Below are positions 9,182 to 17,929 of a DNA stretch of 64,000 nucleotides, piece after piece (the first letter of the stretch is position 1; each line of letters begins with the position of its first letter). This DNA comes from Pyrinomonadaceae bacterium. Lineage in GTDB: Bacteria; Acidobacteriota; Blastocatellia; Pyrinomonadales; Pyrinomonadaceae. The notes beneath the pieces were generated by a model that saw only the letters and a list, made by a program, of their open reading frames with translations, searched no databases and was not told the origin of the DNA. Location: assembly GCA_017983495.1 (NCBI GenBank), contig JAGOBH010000001.1, positions 620,001-684,000 of the forward strand, given 5' to 3'. The translations under genes and the position numbers were made by a program.

Positions 9182-10714
9182 ATGGAAGCAATTAAAGCAA
9201 ACGAGATAAACGAGATCATAAGGGCACAGATCGAGAATTTTAATGCCAGTATGACCGTCAATGAAGTTGGTACTGTCATCAAGGTCGGCGATGGTATTGC
9301 CGAGATATATGGCCTGGAGAAAGTAATGGCCGGCGAGTTGCTCGAATTTCCCTACGGTGTGCGCGGCTTGGCTCTCAATCTTGAAGAGGACAAGGTCGGT
9401 TGCGTGCTCTTTGGAGATTTTCAAAAGATCAAAGAAGGCGACGAGGCGAAACGCACGAAACGTATTATGAGCGTTCCGGTCGGCGATGCCATGATCGGCC
9501 GCGTGGTCGATGCACTTGGTAACCCGATCGACGAAGCCGGTGAGATCATCACGGACACGTTTTTCCCGATCGAGCGTATCGCTCCGGGAATTATTGATCG
9601 TCAGCCCGTTAAAGAGCCACTACAGACTGGTCTGAAAGCGATCGACTCGATGGTGCCGATCGGCCGTGGACAGCGTGAGTTGATCATTGGTGACAGACAG
9701 ACGGGTAAGACCGCGGTTGCAATCGATACGATCATTAACCAAAAGGGTAAGGACGTGATCTGTATCTACGTTGCGATCGGGCAGAAACAGTCGACCGTTG
9801 CTCAGGTACGCCAAAAGCTCGAGGAGTTTGGAGCGATGGAATACACGATCATCGTCTCGGCAACGGCATCTGATCCGGCTGCTATGCAGTTTCTGGCACC
9901 GTACTCGGGATGTGCAATGGGTGAGTATTTCCGTGACAACGGACGCCACGCATTGACGATCTATGACGATCTTTCGAAACAGGCAGCGGCCTACCGTGAA
10001 ATTTCACTATTGCTTCGGCGTCCGCCGGGCCGCGAAGCCTATCCGGGCGACGTTTTCTATTTGCACTCACGCCTGCTTGAGCGTGCGGCTAAGATGTCGG
10101 ACGCCCGCGGTGGCGGTTCATTGACCTCGCTGCCCATCATCGAAACGCAGGCCGGAGATATCTCTGCGTACATTCCGACCAACGTTATTTCGATCACCGA
10201 CGGTCAGATCTTCCTTGAATCCGATCTGTTCAACTCCGGTGTTCGTCCTGCTATTAACGTGGGTAACTCGGTTTCACGCGTCGGCGGTTCGGCGCAGATC
10301 AAGGCCATGAAGCAGGTCGCCGGAACGCTGCGTATCGACCTTGCACAGTTTCGTGAGCTCGCGGCATTTGCACAGTTTGGTTCGGACCTCGATAAGTCGA
10401 CCCAGTCGCAACTCGAACGGGGCAAACGACTCACCGAGATTCTAAAGCAGCCCCAGTACAAGCCGATGGATGTTGTCGAGCAGGTGTTCATAATCTGGGC
10501 CGTGACTAACGGCATGGCTGATGACATTGCTGTCGAGGACCTCAAGAAGTTTGAAGAGCAGCTGACCAAATTTGCTCAGGAATCTCATCCGGCAGTTTTG
10601 AACACGATGCGTGAAAAGAAATCGATCGATGATGATCTCAAGGCTGCGATGAAGGAAGCGGTTGAGGATTTCAAAGCAACGCGCTGGGAAACTGCCGGAG
10701 CAGCGACCGCGTAA
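9182..10714 (+). CDS. atpA: ATP synthase F1 subunit alpha
   Basis: Non-catalytic nucleotide-binding subunit of F1, 510 residues, the usual length. It shows the N-terminal beta-barrel ([17 protein letters not shown]), the Walker A loop GDRQTGKT (residues 170-177), [13 protein letters not shown], the [16 protein letters not shown] segment and the family signature [14 protein letters not shown] (about residue 354). There are 65 bp between atpH and this gene, without an obvious promoter or terminator. Confidence 0.98.
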   Translation: MEAIKANEINEIIRAQIENFNASMTVNEVGTVIKVGDGIAEIYGLEKVMAGELLEFPYGVRGLALNLEEDKVGCVLFGDFQKIKEGDEAKRTKRIMSVPVGDAMIGRVVDALGNPIDEAGEIITDTFFPIERIAPGIIDRQPVKEPLQTGLKAIDSMVPIGRGQRELIIGDRQTGKTAVAIDTIINQKGKDVICIYVAIGQKQSTVAQVRQKLEEFGAMEYTIIVSATASDPAAMQFLAPYSGCAMGEYFRDNGRHALTIYDDLSKQAAAYREISLLLRRPPGREAYPGDVFYLHSRLLERAAKMSDARGGGSLTSLPIIETQAGDISAYIPTNVISITDGQIFLESDLFNSGVRPAINVGNSVSRVGGSAQIKAMKQVAGTLRIDLAQFRELAAFAQFGSDLDKSTQSQLERGKRLTEILKQPQYKPMDVVEQVFIIWAVTNGMADDIAVEDLKKFEEQLTKFAQESHPAVLNTMREKKSIDDDLKAAMKEAVEDFKATRWETAGAATA

Positions 10715-10788
10715 ATGGTTACGAGTGATAGGTGGCAGGAAGGCCAGTTCTTCTTGTCACCCGGCACCAACTACCAGTAATCAATCAT

Positions 10789-11664
10789 ATGGCAAGTCTT
10801 TTAGACATGCGCCGACGTATCAAGTCGGTCAAAAATACACAGCAGATAACTAAGGCGATGAAGATGGTCGCCGCTGCGAAATTGAAACGAGCTCAGGACA
10901 GGGTAACCTCGTCACGTCCGTTTGCGGGCAAGATGTCTGAGGTTCTCGGCGGGCTGAGTTCAAAGCTGGCTGATGAATTTTCACATCCGTTGCTCGATGC
11001 ACGTGGCGATGAAAAGTATCTGATCGTTCTGATCAGTGCCGATAAGGGCCTTGCGGGTGCATTTAATGCAAATGTGATCAAGGCAACGCAGGCGTTTCTT
11101 AAGGAAAACTCTGAAAAATCCACGGAAATGGTTGCTGTCGGACGCAAGGGCCGCGACTTCTTTAAGAGAAGAGATGTTGTATTTACAGACGAGTACATCG
11201 GTTTGACGGGTTCCGGTCAGGTCAAGCTTCAGGACGCTCTTGAGATCGCCAATAAGGTGATCAAGACATTCACAGATGATGAAACAATTGACAAGGTATT
11301 TATCGTATTTACCGAGTTCAAGACGGTTTTGTCGCAAAAGCCGGTGATCGAGCAACTCCTGCCAATTCCCAGAGACGTTGAGACGGAAGGCGTTGACACT
11401 GGGTCTCAGGCCGAATACATTTATGAGCAGCCCGCAGCTGAGATATTTGGCCGACTATTGCCTAAGCAAGTCGAAACTCAGATCTACCGCGGGATGATCG
11501 AATCGGTCGCATCCGAACAGGGTTCACGTATGACGGCAATGGATTCGGCATCGAAAAATGCCGGCGAGCTGATAGATACGCTCACGCTCAACATGAACCG
11601 CATTCGTCAGGCCGCCATCACCAAGGAGATCATCGAGGTTGTTTCTGGCGCTGCTGCTGCGTGA
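10789..11664 (+). CDS. atpG: ATP synthase F1 subunit gamma
   Basis: Central rotor shaft of F1, 291 residues. The N-terminus MASLLDMRRRIKSVKNTQQ is the classic gamma opening (helix inside the alpha3beta3 barrel). The C-terminal helix contains SASKNAGELIDTLTL and RQAAITKEIIEV. The frame opens earlier at 10732, but family comparison places the start at the ATG at 10789. The operon stops here: instead of atpD and atpC, a terminator-like hairpin and unrelated membrane protein genes follow. Confidence 0.97.
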   Translation: MASLLDMRRRIKSVKNTQQITKAMKMVAAAKLKRAQDRVTSSRPFAGKMSEVLGGLSSKLADEFSHPLLDARGDEKYLIVLISADKGLAGAFNANVIKATQAFLKENSEKSTEMVAVGRKGRDFFKRRDVVFTDEYIGLTGSGQVKLQDALEIANKVIKTFTDDETIDKVFIVFTEFKTVLSQKPVIEQLLPIPRDVETEGVDTGSQAEYIYEQPAAEIFGRLLPKQVETQIYRGMIESVASEQGSRMTAMDSASKNAGELIDTLTLNMNRIRQAAITKEIIEVVSGAAAA

Positions 11665-11690
11665 TCCTAATTTATCGTCAATTCGAGCGG

Positions 11691-11725
11691 CCCGATGTCA
11701 AGATTGTTAGACATCGGGTCTTTTG
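11691..11725 (+). terminator. Terminator-like hairpin after atpG
   Basis: CCCGATGTC (11691-11699) and GACATCGGG (11710-11718) form a perfect 9-bp stem with a 10-base loop, followed by TCTTTTG. The T-run is short, so termination may be partial. Its position 26 bp after the atpG stop fits the end of the atp operon. Confidence 0.6.
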
Positions 11726-11796
11726 ATTGGACATTTTTGCCATAATTCGTTTATCCTTTCGGTGCATTTCCCTAATCAAATTTTCGGAGGAATAGT

Positions 11797-12069
11797 ATGG
11801 CTGGAATTCTCTTAATGGTCGGCTATCTGCTGATGTTCATTGGAACGATCTGGATGGTTGTTACTGCGATCCAAACTGGTAAGGATACAACAGACAAGCT
11901 CATTTGGGCTGTCGTTGCGTTTCTCTGCGGCATCATTGGTGGGATAATCTTTTTCATTGTTAAGAAAGAGGGTAGGAATCCGCTGATGCTGCAGGTTGTC
12001 GGCGTCATATTGACCATTATCGCGATGGTCATTGGCGGTGGACAGGCGAGTTTTAATATTGGCAGCTAG
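11797..12069 (+). CDS. Small integral membrane protein of unknown function
   Basis: A 90-residue protein with about three hydrophobic helices: residues 2-24, 33-53 (LIWAVVAFLCGIIGGIIFFIV) and 64-83. A GGAGG ribosome site lies 6 bp before the ATG. The arrangement resembles phospholipase_D-nuclease-like N-terminal membrane domains (PLDc_N) and other small superinfection-type membrane proteins, but no catalytic residue is present, so no function is assigned. The VanZ-like gene follows 2 bp after the stop, so the two are probably co-transcribed. Confidence 0.7.
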   Translation: MAGILLMVGYLLMFIGTIWMVVTAIQTGKDTTDKLIWAVVAFLCGIIGGIIFFIVKKEGRNPLMLQVVGVILTIIAMVIGGGQASFNIGS

Positions 12070-12071
12070 AT

Positions 12072-12536
12072 GTGACTAGTTTTACTTTTCGGTGGCGTAA
12101 CAGGTTATGGGCCTTTGCGCCACTTTTTGTCTGGATAGCAGTCATATTCTATTTGTCGAGCGATCAGGGCTCGATGTCCAGAACATCGTTATTTGTTCGG
12201 CCCTTACTCGAATTTTTCTTTCCGACGGCGAACGAGGCCACGTTGCAGATCTATCACGGATACGTCCGAAAAGCAGCACATTTGACGGAATATGCGATAC
12301 TGGGCGGTCTTGCTGTCCGGGCAATCTATTCGACATTTCAATCGCAAACTATTACGTATTTAGTTGCGATATTAATTGTTGCTGCCGTTGCTATCGCCGA
12401 TGAAGTTGGCCAAAGTTTTCGACCGTCCCGAACCGGCTCGGTTACCGACGTTCTGATTGATATCGCGGGCGGAACAACCTTGATCGGACTGGTTTGGCTG
12501 ATCGCTCGGCTTAGACGTACGGATAGCGTGGTTTGA
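12072..12536 (+). CDS. VanZ-like family membrane protein
   Basis: 154 residues, GTG start. Four hydrophobic helices carry the VanZ-family marks: an early FYLSSDQG, the RKAAHLTEYAILG motif (residues 66-78), and IADEVGQSFRPSRTGSVTD near residue 110. VanZ is known from teicoplanin resistance in enterococci, but chromosomal VanZ-like proteins such as this have no settled role and are probably linked to envelope biology. It follows the small membrane protein by 2 bp. Confidence 0.8.
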   Translation: MTSFTFRWRNRLWAFAPLFVWIAVIFYLSSDQGSMSRTSLFVRPLLEFFFPTANEATLQIYHGYVRKAAHLTEYAILGGLAVRAIYSTFQSQTITYLVAILIVAAVAIADEVGQSFRPSRTGSVTDVLIDIAGGTTLIGLVWLIARLRRTDSVV

Positions 12537-12612
12537 AGACTAAAAACTTCGACCGAGCGCAACTTTGTGTGCTAATCTATCGTTAATCATTCACGCAAGG
12601 AGACTTTTTTTA

Positions 12613-13776
12613 ATGAGCATTTTTGACAAGATCAAACAAGAAGCATTGAACCAGTTTATCGAGGTGATCGAGTGGCTCGATGAGTCACAATCGACGTTAC
12701 TTTACCGCTTTCCGGTCGCCGGCCAGGAGATCAAGAACGGGGCACAGCTGATCGTTCGTGAATCACAGGCCGCAGTATTTGTATTCGAAGGCCAGGTTGC
12801 CGATGTTTTCACGCCGGGACGCTACACGATCGAGGGCGGAAACACCCCGATCTTGTCAAAGCTCGGGGCTTGGAAATATGGCTTTAACTCGCCGATCAAA
12901 TCCGAGGTCTATTTTGTCAATACCAAGCAGTTCACCGATATGAAATGGGGAACGTCGAACCCGGTCATGTTACGCGACGCTGATTTTGGGATCGTTCGTC
13001 TGCGGGCCTTTGGAGCCTATAGCTTGCGTGTGGCCGATCCAAGTGAGTTCATCAAACAGATCGCCGGTACGAATGCGCATTTTCAAACCGATGACATTGA
13101 CGGCCAACTCAAACGAGCTATCGTTACCGAATTTTCGGACGCATTGGGCGAACTGAAGATCCCGGCTCTCGACTTGGCTGCACAATATAAAGAGATCGGT
13201 GACGCGATACGCGGCAAGATTAATGAAGATTTCAGTGCCTATGGCCTTGAGGTAACCAAGTTTTACGTCGAAAACGTCAGTCTGCCGCCCGAAGTTGAAG
13301 CCGCAATGGATAAGCGAGCATCGATGGGAGCACTTGGTGATGCACAGACGTACATGCAGTTTCAGGCTGCGGACGCGCTCCGTGACGCTGCCCAAAACGA
13401 AGGCGGCGGTGCCGGACTCGGTGCCGGTCTCGGTGCGGGATTTGCTGTCGGCGGCCAGATGGCAAACGCTTTTGGTCAACAGGCAGGCACAGTCCCCGCC
13501 GGCGGTGCTCAACCTCCGGTTGCTGCGACCGTCCCGTGTCCGAGTTGCGGAAAGGCCAACGCTGTCGGCGTTAAATTCTGCTCCGACTGCGGAGGCAAGA
13601 TGGAAGTCGCAAAGGTGCCCTGCGTAAAATGTGGTGCGGAACTGCGCGAAGGGGCTAAGTTTTGCTCCGAGTGCGGGTCGTCGCAAGAGAAAGCAAAATG
13701 CGCCAACTGCCAGTTCGAACTGGCTCCAGGAGCTAAATTCTGTCCGGAATGCGGCACCAAAACTGACGCGGCATAG
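12613..13776 (+). CDS. SPFH-domain protein with three C-terminal zinc ribbons (YdjI-like)
   Basis: 387 residues. The N-terminal two thirds, beginning MSIFDKIKQEALNQFIEV, match the cytoplasmic SPFH/virion-core-protein-like family (YdjI of Bacillus): no transmembrane helix, and a band-7-type core with YFVNTKQFTDMKWGTSNPV. A Gly/Ala-rich linker follows, then three CxxC...CxxC zinc ribbons, starting at CPSCG, CVKCG and CANCQ and each closed by FC(S/P)(D/E)CG. The frame opens upstream at 12565, but the ATG at 12613 follows AAGGAG. In Bacillus the family works with the membrane-stress protein YdjH. Here it probably scaffolds membranes or protein complexes, which is inference. Confidence 0.85.
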   Translation: MSIFDKIKQEALNQFIEVIEWLDESQSTLLYRFPVAGQEIKNGAQLIVRESQAAVFVFEGQVADVFTPGRYTIEGGNTPILSKLGAWKYGFNSPIKSEVYFVNTKQFTDMKWGTSNPVMLRDADFGIVRLRAFGAYSLRVADPSEFIKQIAGTNAHFQTDDIDGQLKRAIVTEFSDALGELKIPALDLAAQYKEIGDAIRGKINEDFSAYGLEVTKFYVENVSLPPEVEAAMDKRASMGALGDAQTYMQFQAADALRDAAQNEGGGAGLGAGLGAGFAVGGQMANAFGQQAGTVPAGGAQPPVAATVPCPSCGKANAVGVKFCSDCGGKMEVAKVPCVKCGAELREGAKFCSECGSSQEKAKCANCQFELAPGAKFCPECGTKTDAA

Positions 13777-13825
13777 AATCGGAGCCATTCGTTCAAACGT
13801 TTGGCATCCAGACTTATCGGAAGGA

Positions 13826-13862
13826 AAAGGGCCGGAGATGCTTTCTCTTGCCCTTTCTTTTC
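13826..13862 (+). terminator. Terminator-like hairpin after the SPFH gene
   Basis: AAAGGGC (13826-13832) pairs with GCCCTTT (13850-13856). The inner GAGA/TCTC can extend the stem, and CTTTTC follows. It lies between the SPFH gene and the Trm112-like gene. Confidence 0.5.
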
Positions 13863-13897
13863 GTTAGAATTCAGATAGTCTAAAAGGAGTCAAAAAA

Positions 13898-14074
13898 ATG
13901 GCAATCAGCCCGGAATTACTGGAAATACTTCGTTGTCCGAAATGTAAATCGGAACTTGAGATAAATAGCGAGCAAACCCGTCTCAAATGCTTGAATGTTG
14001 AGTGCTCGCTGGTGTATCCGATCCGCGATGAAATACCAGTGATGCTGGTCGAAGAAGCGACAGTCGAAAAGTAA
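13898..14074 (+). CDS. Trm112-family small zinc-binding protein (UPF0434/YcaR-like)
   Basis: A 58-residue protein beginning MAISPELLEILRCPKCKSEL, with the family pattern LLEILRCPxCK, a second partial zinc-ligand region (CLNVECSLVYPI) and the closing RDEIPVMLVEEA. AAAAGGAG lies about 8 bp before the ATG. Trm112-like proteins are zinc-ribbon partners of methyltransferases in archaea and eukaryotes; the bacterial short forms have no firm assignment. It is followed after 14 bp by the RNA ligase-like gene. Confidence 0.85.
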   Translation: MAISPELLEILRCPKCKSELEINSEQTRLKCLNVECSLVYPIRDEIPVMLVEEATVEK

Positions 14075-14088
14075 ACACAATTTGCGGA

Positions 14089-14601
14089 ATGAGCGAGATC
14101 AGACGACAGGCTACGCTTTTTCTATATGGCAAAGAGCCGGTTGATCTCATCCGGGAGACTTATAATCCGGTTCAAGCCAACCTAATTGGAAGTCATGTTA
14201 CTTTGTGTCGCGAGGATGAAGTAGCCGACTGGGAAGCATTTGGCCGAAAACTGGTCTCAAAAAGCCTCGAGAGCGTGACGCTTCATTTTGGCAAGCCGCT
14301 ACGGAAAGGTGAACTTGTTTACCTTCCGTGTATCGGGCCTACAGATGATTTTGACCGACTGCGGGCGACCCTGTTGAGTGATTCAACAGTGCCGCCTAGA
14401 AAACATGACCCGCATATTACTTTAGTACACCCTCGAAATGGTGTATGTTCCAGCGGGGATTTTGAAGAAATGTCGGCAGCGATCGAGCCGTTCACTTACA
14501 TCTTCGACGAAGTTTCGTTTATTGCCCAAATCGGAAGCGGCGGCTGGGAAGTCATTGAAACATTTCGGCTTGCGGGCGTTGAGAAGACAAACGACACTTG
14601 A
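14089..14601 (+). CDS. 2'-5' RNA ligase / cyclic phosphodiesterase (2H family) protein
   Basis: A 170-residue protein with two HxTx signatures, HVTL (residues 36-39) and HITL (109-112). Their spacing of about 73 residues is diagnostic for 2H phosphoesterases (LigT, CPDase, tRNA-splicing-type ligases). Such enzymes open or form 2',5' and 2',3'-cyclic phosphate linkages in RNA or small nucleotides; the exact substrate cannot be read from the sequence. Its stop overlaps the TTG start of the following glycosyltransferase by 3 bp. Confidence 0.8.
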   Translation: MSEIRRQATLFLYGKEPVDLIRETYNPVQANLIGSHVTLCREDEVADWEAFGRKLVSKSLESVTLHFGKPLRKGELVYLPCIGPTDDFDRLRATLLSDSTVPPRKHDPHITLVHPRNGVCSSGDFEEMSAAIEPFTYIFDEVSFIAQIGSGGWEVIETFRLAGVEKTNDT

Positions 14602-15689
14602 TCAGCGAATTTTATCGCATAGTTTCAACACCTTTGCAGTATCACGGCCAAAAGATTGATTGGAAAAGCGTAGAACGCGTACTCGTGGTCCGGCTTCGTT
14701 CTATTGGAGACACGGTTCTTGTTACTCCGTCGCTGATCGCTTTGCGTCGATTTCTGCCGGTTGCGGAGATCGATATCTTGTTAGAAAACTGGGTCGCTCC
14801 GGTTCTTGATGGCCATGACTGCGTAAATCGCGTGATCTCGATCCCGAATGAACCGGCTGTTCGTCTGAAGATCGCCCGGCAGCTAAGACAACGAAAATAC
14901 GATCTGGTGTTCAACCTGCACGGCGGGACAACGTCAACCTTCTTCACACGGGCGACTGGAGCACGGTATCGTATCGGATATTCCCACTATCAGTACAGCT
15001 TTTTGTATAACCGCCTGTATTCCTCAGCGTCCGACTTTTGGCAGACCGAGACAACTCATTCGGCCGAGCAACACCTTGCACTGTTAGGGTTTGCCGGCGT
15101 TCCCGTCGCTGACAAGCCGAAGAGCCGATTGGTTGTGACCGACGAAAGCTCCAGATCACTTTCGGAGAAATTTAAACACGGAAATCCGTCGGGTCTCGAA
15201 TCCGTTGGCCAATTTGCTATGCTTCATCCCGCTGCAGCGTTTGCAACCAAGCAATGGGAAACTGCTAATTATGCCCGGACGGCAGAATATCTGGCTGAAA
15301 AGGGCATCAAATCGATTGCCGTCGCGGCCGGACATGAGCGGGAAATTTTGAAAAAACTAGTTTCCGAATCCGAGGTACCGATCATGACATTTGATGATCT
15401 GACGTTGCCTGAGATAACCGCTCTGGCGTCAAGAGCGACATTGTTCGTCGGAAATGACTCAGGTGTAGCACATATGGCTGCTGCGGTCGGGACACCGAGT
15501 GTTGTGGTATTCGGCTCTTCCAACCGCAACCACTGGCGTCCGTGGACAGATGCACCCAATGAGATCGTCTTTGAGGCCCTGCCGTGTCAACCATGTCCGG
15601 GCTATGTCTGCGCCGAGTTTGGCGAACCCAAGTGTATCCTTAGCGTACGCCCCGAGTCGGTCTTTGCTGCCATCGATAAACTCCTATAA
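14598..15689 (+). CDS. Glycosyltransferase family 9 (heptosyltransferase-like)
   Basis: 363 residues, ADP-heptose:LPS heptosyltransferase family (GT-B fold). The N-terminal part has VLVVRLRSIGDTVLVTPSL, the hallmark of the family. The C-terminal nucleotide-sugar domain shows FVGNDSGVAHMAAAVGTP and VVFGSSNRNHWRPW, followed by a Cys-rich CQPCPG segment also common in this family. It most likely adds a heptose or related sugar to the lipopolysaccharide core. The apparent start is a TTG overlapping the upstream stop, and no better start is seen before the conserved domain. Confidence 0.88.
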   Translation: MISEFYRIVSTPLQYHGQKIDWKSVERVLVVRLRSIGDTVLVTPSLIALRRFLPVAEIDILLENWVAPVLDGHDCVNRVISIPNEPAVRLKIARQLRQRKYDLVFNLHGGTTSTFFTRATGARYRIGYSHYQYSFLYNRLYSSASDFWQTETTHSAEQHLALLGFAGVPVADKPKSRLVVTDESSRSLSEKFKHGNPSGLESVGQFAMLHPAAAFATKQWETANYARTAEYLAEKGIKSIAVAAGHEREILKKLVSESEVPIMTFDDLTLPEITALASRATLFVGNDSGVAHMAAAVGTPSVVVFGSSNRNHWRPWTDAPNEIVFEALPCQPCPGYVCAEFGEPKCILSVRPESVFAAIDKLL

Positions 15690-15702
15690 CTACAGCGTTT
15701 TC

Positions 15703-15731
15703 TTGACACTTTGCCCTTAAACACTTAGTAT
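15703..15731 (+). promoter_or_regulatory. Sigma70-like promoter upstream of ffh
   Basis: A consensus TTGACA (15703-15708) is 17 bp from TAGTAT (15726-15731), ending 36 bp before the ffh start codon. It probably drives the ffh-rpsP-khpA-rimM-trmD-rplS-rnhB cluster. Confidence 0.7.
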
Positions 15732-15767
15732 TTATAGTTTCGACTCTAGTGGCCGAAGTGTGTCTAT

Positions 15768-17267
15768 ATGTTCGAATCGTTATCCGACAAACTCAAGAAA
15801 TCGCTGAAAAATCTGCGTGGCCAGGGCAAACTTACGCCCGAGCACGTCGATGCAGCTCTTCGCGAGATACGGATGGCACTTTTAGAAGCGGACGTTAATT
15901 ACAAGGTCGCTAAAGATTTTGTCGAGGCGGTCCGTGTAAAAGCCGAGGGCCAAGAGGTTTGGCAGGACCTCAAACCGCACGAACAGGTGGTCAAGATCGT
16001 CTATGACGAACTTGCCGAGCTGATGGGCGGAACGTCGTCGCGGCTTGTTTTTACCAAGCAAACGCCGAACATCGTAATGATCGTCGGCCTGCAGGGTTCG
16101 GGTAAGACCACCTCGACCGGCAAGATCTCACGTTGGCTTGCCGACAATCAGGAGCGTAAGCCGCTGCTCGTTTCGGTGGACGTTTATCGTCCGGCGGCCC
16201 GCGAACAGCTCAAGGTTGTCGCAAACGCGGTAGGTGTCGCGGTATACGAGGCGAAAGAGACCAACGATCCGATGACGATCGTTCGCGGTGCCGTTAAGCA
16301 TGCGACCGAGTTTGGTTTTGACACGTTGATGATCGACACTGCCGGCCGTCTGCACATCGATGACGACCTGATGGTCGAACTCGAGCAGATAAAGGCAGAG
16401 ACCAAGCCGGTCGAAGTCCTGTTTGTCGCAGACGCGATGACCGGACAGGATGCGGTCCGCTCGGCTGAGGTTTTTCACGAACGTGTCGGTATCACCGGCG
16501 TGGTTTTGACCAAGATGGACGGCGACGCACGCGGCGGTGCGGCACTCTCGATCAAGCAGGTCATCGGCCAGCCCGTCAAGTTTGTCGGTGTCGGCGAAAA
16601 GTACGATGCGATCGAACCGTTCTACCCAGATCGTATCGCCCAACGAATTCTCGGAATGGGCGATGTCCTGACCCTCATTGAGGAAGTACAGGGTAAGATC
16701 AACGAAGAAGAGGCTCAGGAGCAACTTCGGAAAATGACGAGCAATCAGTTTTCGCTCGAGGATTTTCGAAATCAGCTCGGCCAATTCAAAAAGCTCGGAT
16801 CGATGTCCAAGCTGATGAAGATGCTGCCGGAACAGATGACCGGCGGGCTGCAGATCACAGACGAGCAATCGGCAGTGGTCGATCACCAGATGAAACGCAC
16901 CGAAGCGATCATCGATTCGATGACACGGCTTGAGCGAAATAACCATAAAGTTATTGACGCCAGCCGCAAAACACGTATTGCCGGCGGATCGGGATCGACG
17001 ATCGCCGAGGTAAATCAACTGCTTCGTCAGTACGAGCAGATGAAAAAGATGATGGCTCAGATGAACCGCGGCGGTCTGCTTGGCGGTTTGGGCCGAAAGA
17101 TGGCCGGTGGACTTGCCGGCGGGCTGGGCGGATTGCTCGGTGGCGGCGGTGGAAATCCGCTTGGAATGCTGGGCAGCGGTTCGGCAATAGATCATGATGA
17201 TGACGATTCGACAGATTCGTTATCAAAGCGAATAAAGAAGAAGAAAAGGCACAAGAAACGGAGATAG
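15768..17267 (+). CDS. ffh: Signal recognition particle protein Ffh
   Basis: GTPase that binds signal sequences and 4.5S RNA and targets nascent membrane proteins to FtsY. Domains in order: N helical bundle; G domain with GLQGSGKTTSTGK, VYRPAAREQL, DTAGRLHID, TKMDGDARGG and GVGEKYDAIEPF; then the methionine-rich M domain (KLMKMLPEQM). At 499 residues it is longer than the usual roughly 450. The extra length is a Gly-rich segment (about 435-470), an acidic HDDDDSTD patch and a lysine/arginine tail ending KKKKRHKKRR. Confidence 0.97.
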   Translation: MFESLSDKLKKSLKNLRGQGKLTPEHVDAALREIRMALLEADVNYKVAKDFVEAVRVKAEGQEVWQDLKPHEQVVKIVYDELAELMGGTSSRLVFTKQTPNIVMIVGLQGSGKTTSTGKISRWLADNQERKPLLVSVDVYRPAAREQLKVVANAVGVAVYEAKETNDPMTIVRGAVKHATEFGFDTLMIDTAGRLHIDDDLMVELEQIKAETKPVEVLFVADAMTGQDAVRSAEVFHERVGITGVVLTKMDGDARGGAALSIKQVIGQPVKFVGVGEKYDAIEPFYPDRIAQRILGMGDVLTLIEEVQGKINEEEAQEQLRKMTSNQFSLEDFRNQLGQFKKLGSMSKLMKMLPEQMTGGLQITDEQSAVVDHQMKRTEAIIDSMTRLERNNHKVIDASRKTRIAGGSGSTIAEVNQLLRQYEQMKKMMAQMNRGGLLGGLGRKMAGGLAGGLGGLLGGGGGNPLGMLGSGSAIDHDDDDSTDSLSKRIKKKKRHKKRR

Positions 17268-17313
17268 CTGTTACGGGTTTCATCTAAAGCTGGAACTCAA
17301 AACAAGGAAAATT

Positions 17314-17562
17314 ATGTTAGCAATTAGCTTGATGAGAATGGGTGCGAAAGGTAAACCTTTCTATCGCCTCGTGGTAAAGGAAAAACGCAGCAAACGTGAT
17401 GGTAAGTACCTTGAAAATGTCGGTACTTACAATCCGATGATCAATCCGGCCGAAGTTAAGCTGAATCATGAACGCATCCAGTACTGGATCGGCGTTGGTG
17501 CTCAGCCGACGGAAACCGTCAAAAGCTTGATCAAGAACAATCCGGAAGCAGCTGCAGAATAG
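17314..17562 (+). CDS. rpsP: 30S ribosomal protein S16
   Basis: 82-residue primary-binding protein of the small subunit. The N-terminus ISLMRMGAKGKPFYRLVV matches the family (MGxKxxPxYRxVV). VGTYNPM and the WIGVGAQPTETVKSLI segment complete it. AAGGAAAATT before the ATG provides a ribosome site. The ffh-rpsP-khpA-rimM-trmD-rplS order is conserved in many bacteria. Confidence 0.97.
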   Translation: MLAISLMRMGAKGKPFYRLVVKEKRSKRDGKYLENVGTYNPMINPAEVKLNHERIQYWIGVGAQPTETVKSLIKNNPEAAAE

Positions 17563-17583
17563 GATCAAGCCGCAGAGTACAAA

Positions 17584-17622
17584 GAGAGCACAGAGAAATT
17601 TCTCAGTGAACTCTGTGTTCTC
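17584..17622 (+). repeat. CACAGAG-type palindromic intergenic element inside the rpsP-khpA gap
   Basis: GAGAGCACAGAG (17584-17595) and CTCTGTGTTCTC (17611-17622) can form a 12-bp stem (one G-U pair) around a 15-base loop. It fills the 75-bp gap between two co-transcribed genes. A related palindrome built on CTCTGCGT/ACGCAGAG lies at 25873-25902, which suggests a dispersed family. In other frames such elements give false small genes. Confidence 0.6.
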
Positions 17623-17637
17623 GGTTGCAACACCAAA

Positions 17638-17871
17638 ATGAAAGAGGCTGTAGAAAAGATAATCAAATCGCTCGTCGGTGAACCCGATGCTGTCGAGGTG
17701 ACTGAACATGCTGATGGCAAGAACGTTCGTATCGGCGTTCGTGTTGCCGAGCATGATATGGGCCGGATCATCGGACGCGAAGGCCGTACGGTGAAATCTA
17801 TTCGCAGCATTCTCTTTGTCGCCGGGCAGAAGCACGGCAAGCGGTTTCAGCTTGACCTGATCGAAGATTAG
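17638..17871 (+). CDS. khpA: KH-domain RNA-binding protein KhpA
   Basis: A 77-residue single KH-domain protein. The RNA-binding GxxG loop is in the segment GRIIGREGRTVKSIRSIL (residues 42-59). The MKEAVEKIIKSLVGEPDAV N-terminus is typical. In Firmicutes KhpA works with KhpB/Jag in RNA binding and cell-envelope control. Position between rpsP and rimM is conserved. No clear Shine-Dalgarno sequence is seen before the ATG, and the palindrome at 17584-17622 lies 15 bp upstream, so translation may be affected by it. Confidence 0.93.
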   Translation: MKEAVEKIIKSLVGEPDAVEVTEHADGKNVRIGVRVAEHDMGRIIGREGRTVKSIRSILFVAGQKHGKRFQLDLIED

Positions 17872-17929
17872 GTCTCGCTCGGAGCGTACGCTGTGGCAGT
17901 TGCCGGTACAAGGATCGTCTACTGAACGA

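Noticed and set aside
12970-13796. Long open frames antisense to the SPFH gene
   Set aside because: Shadows of the zinc-ribbon coding sequence; the plus-strand frame has a start, ribosome site and family motifs.
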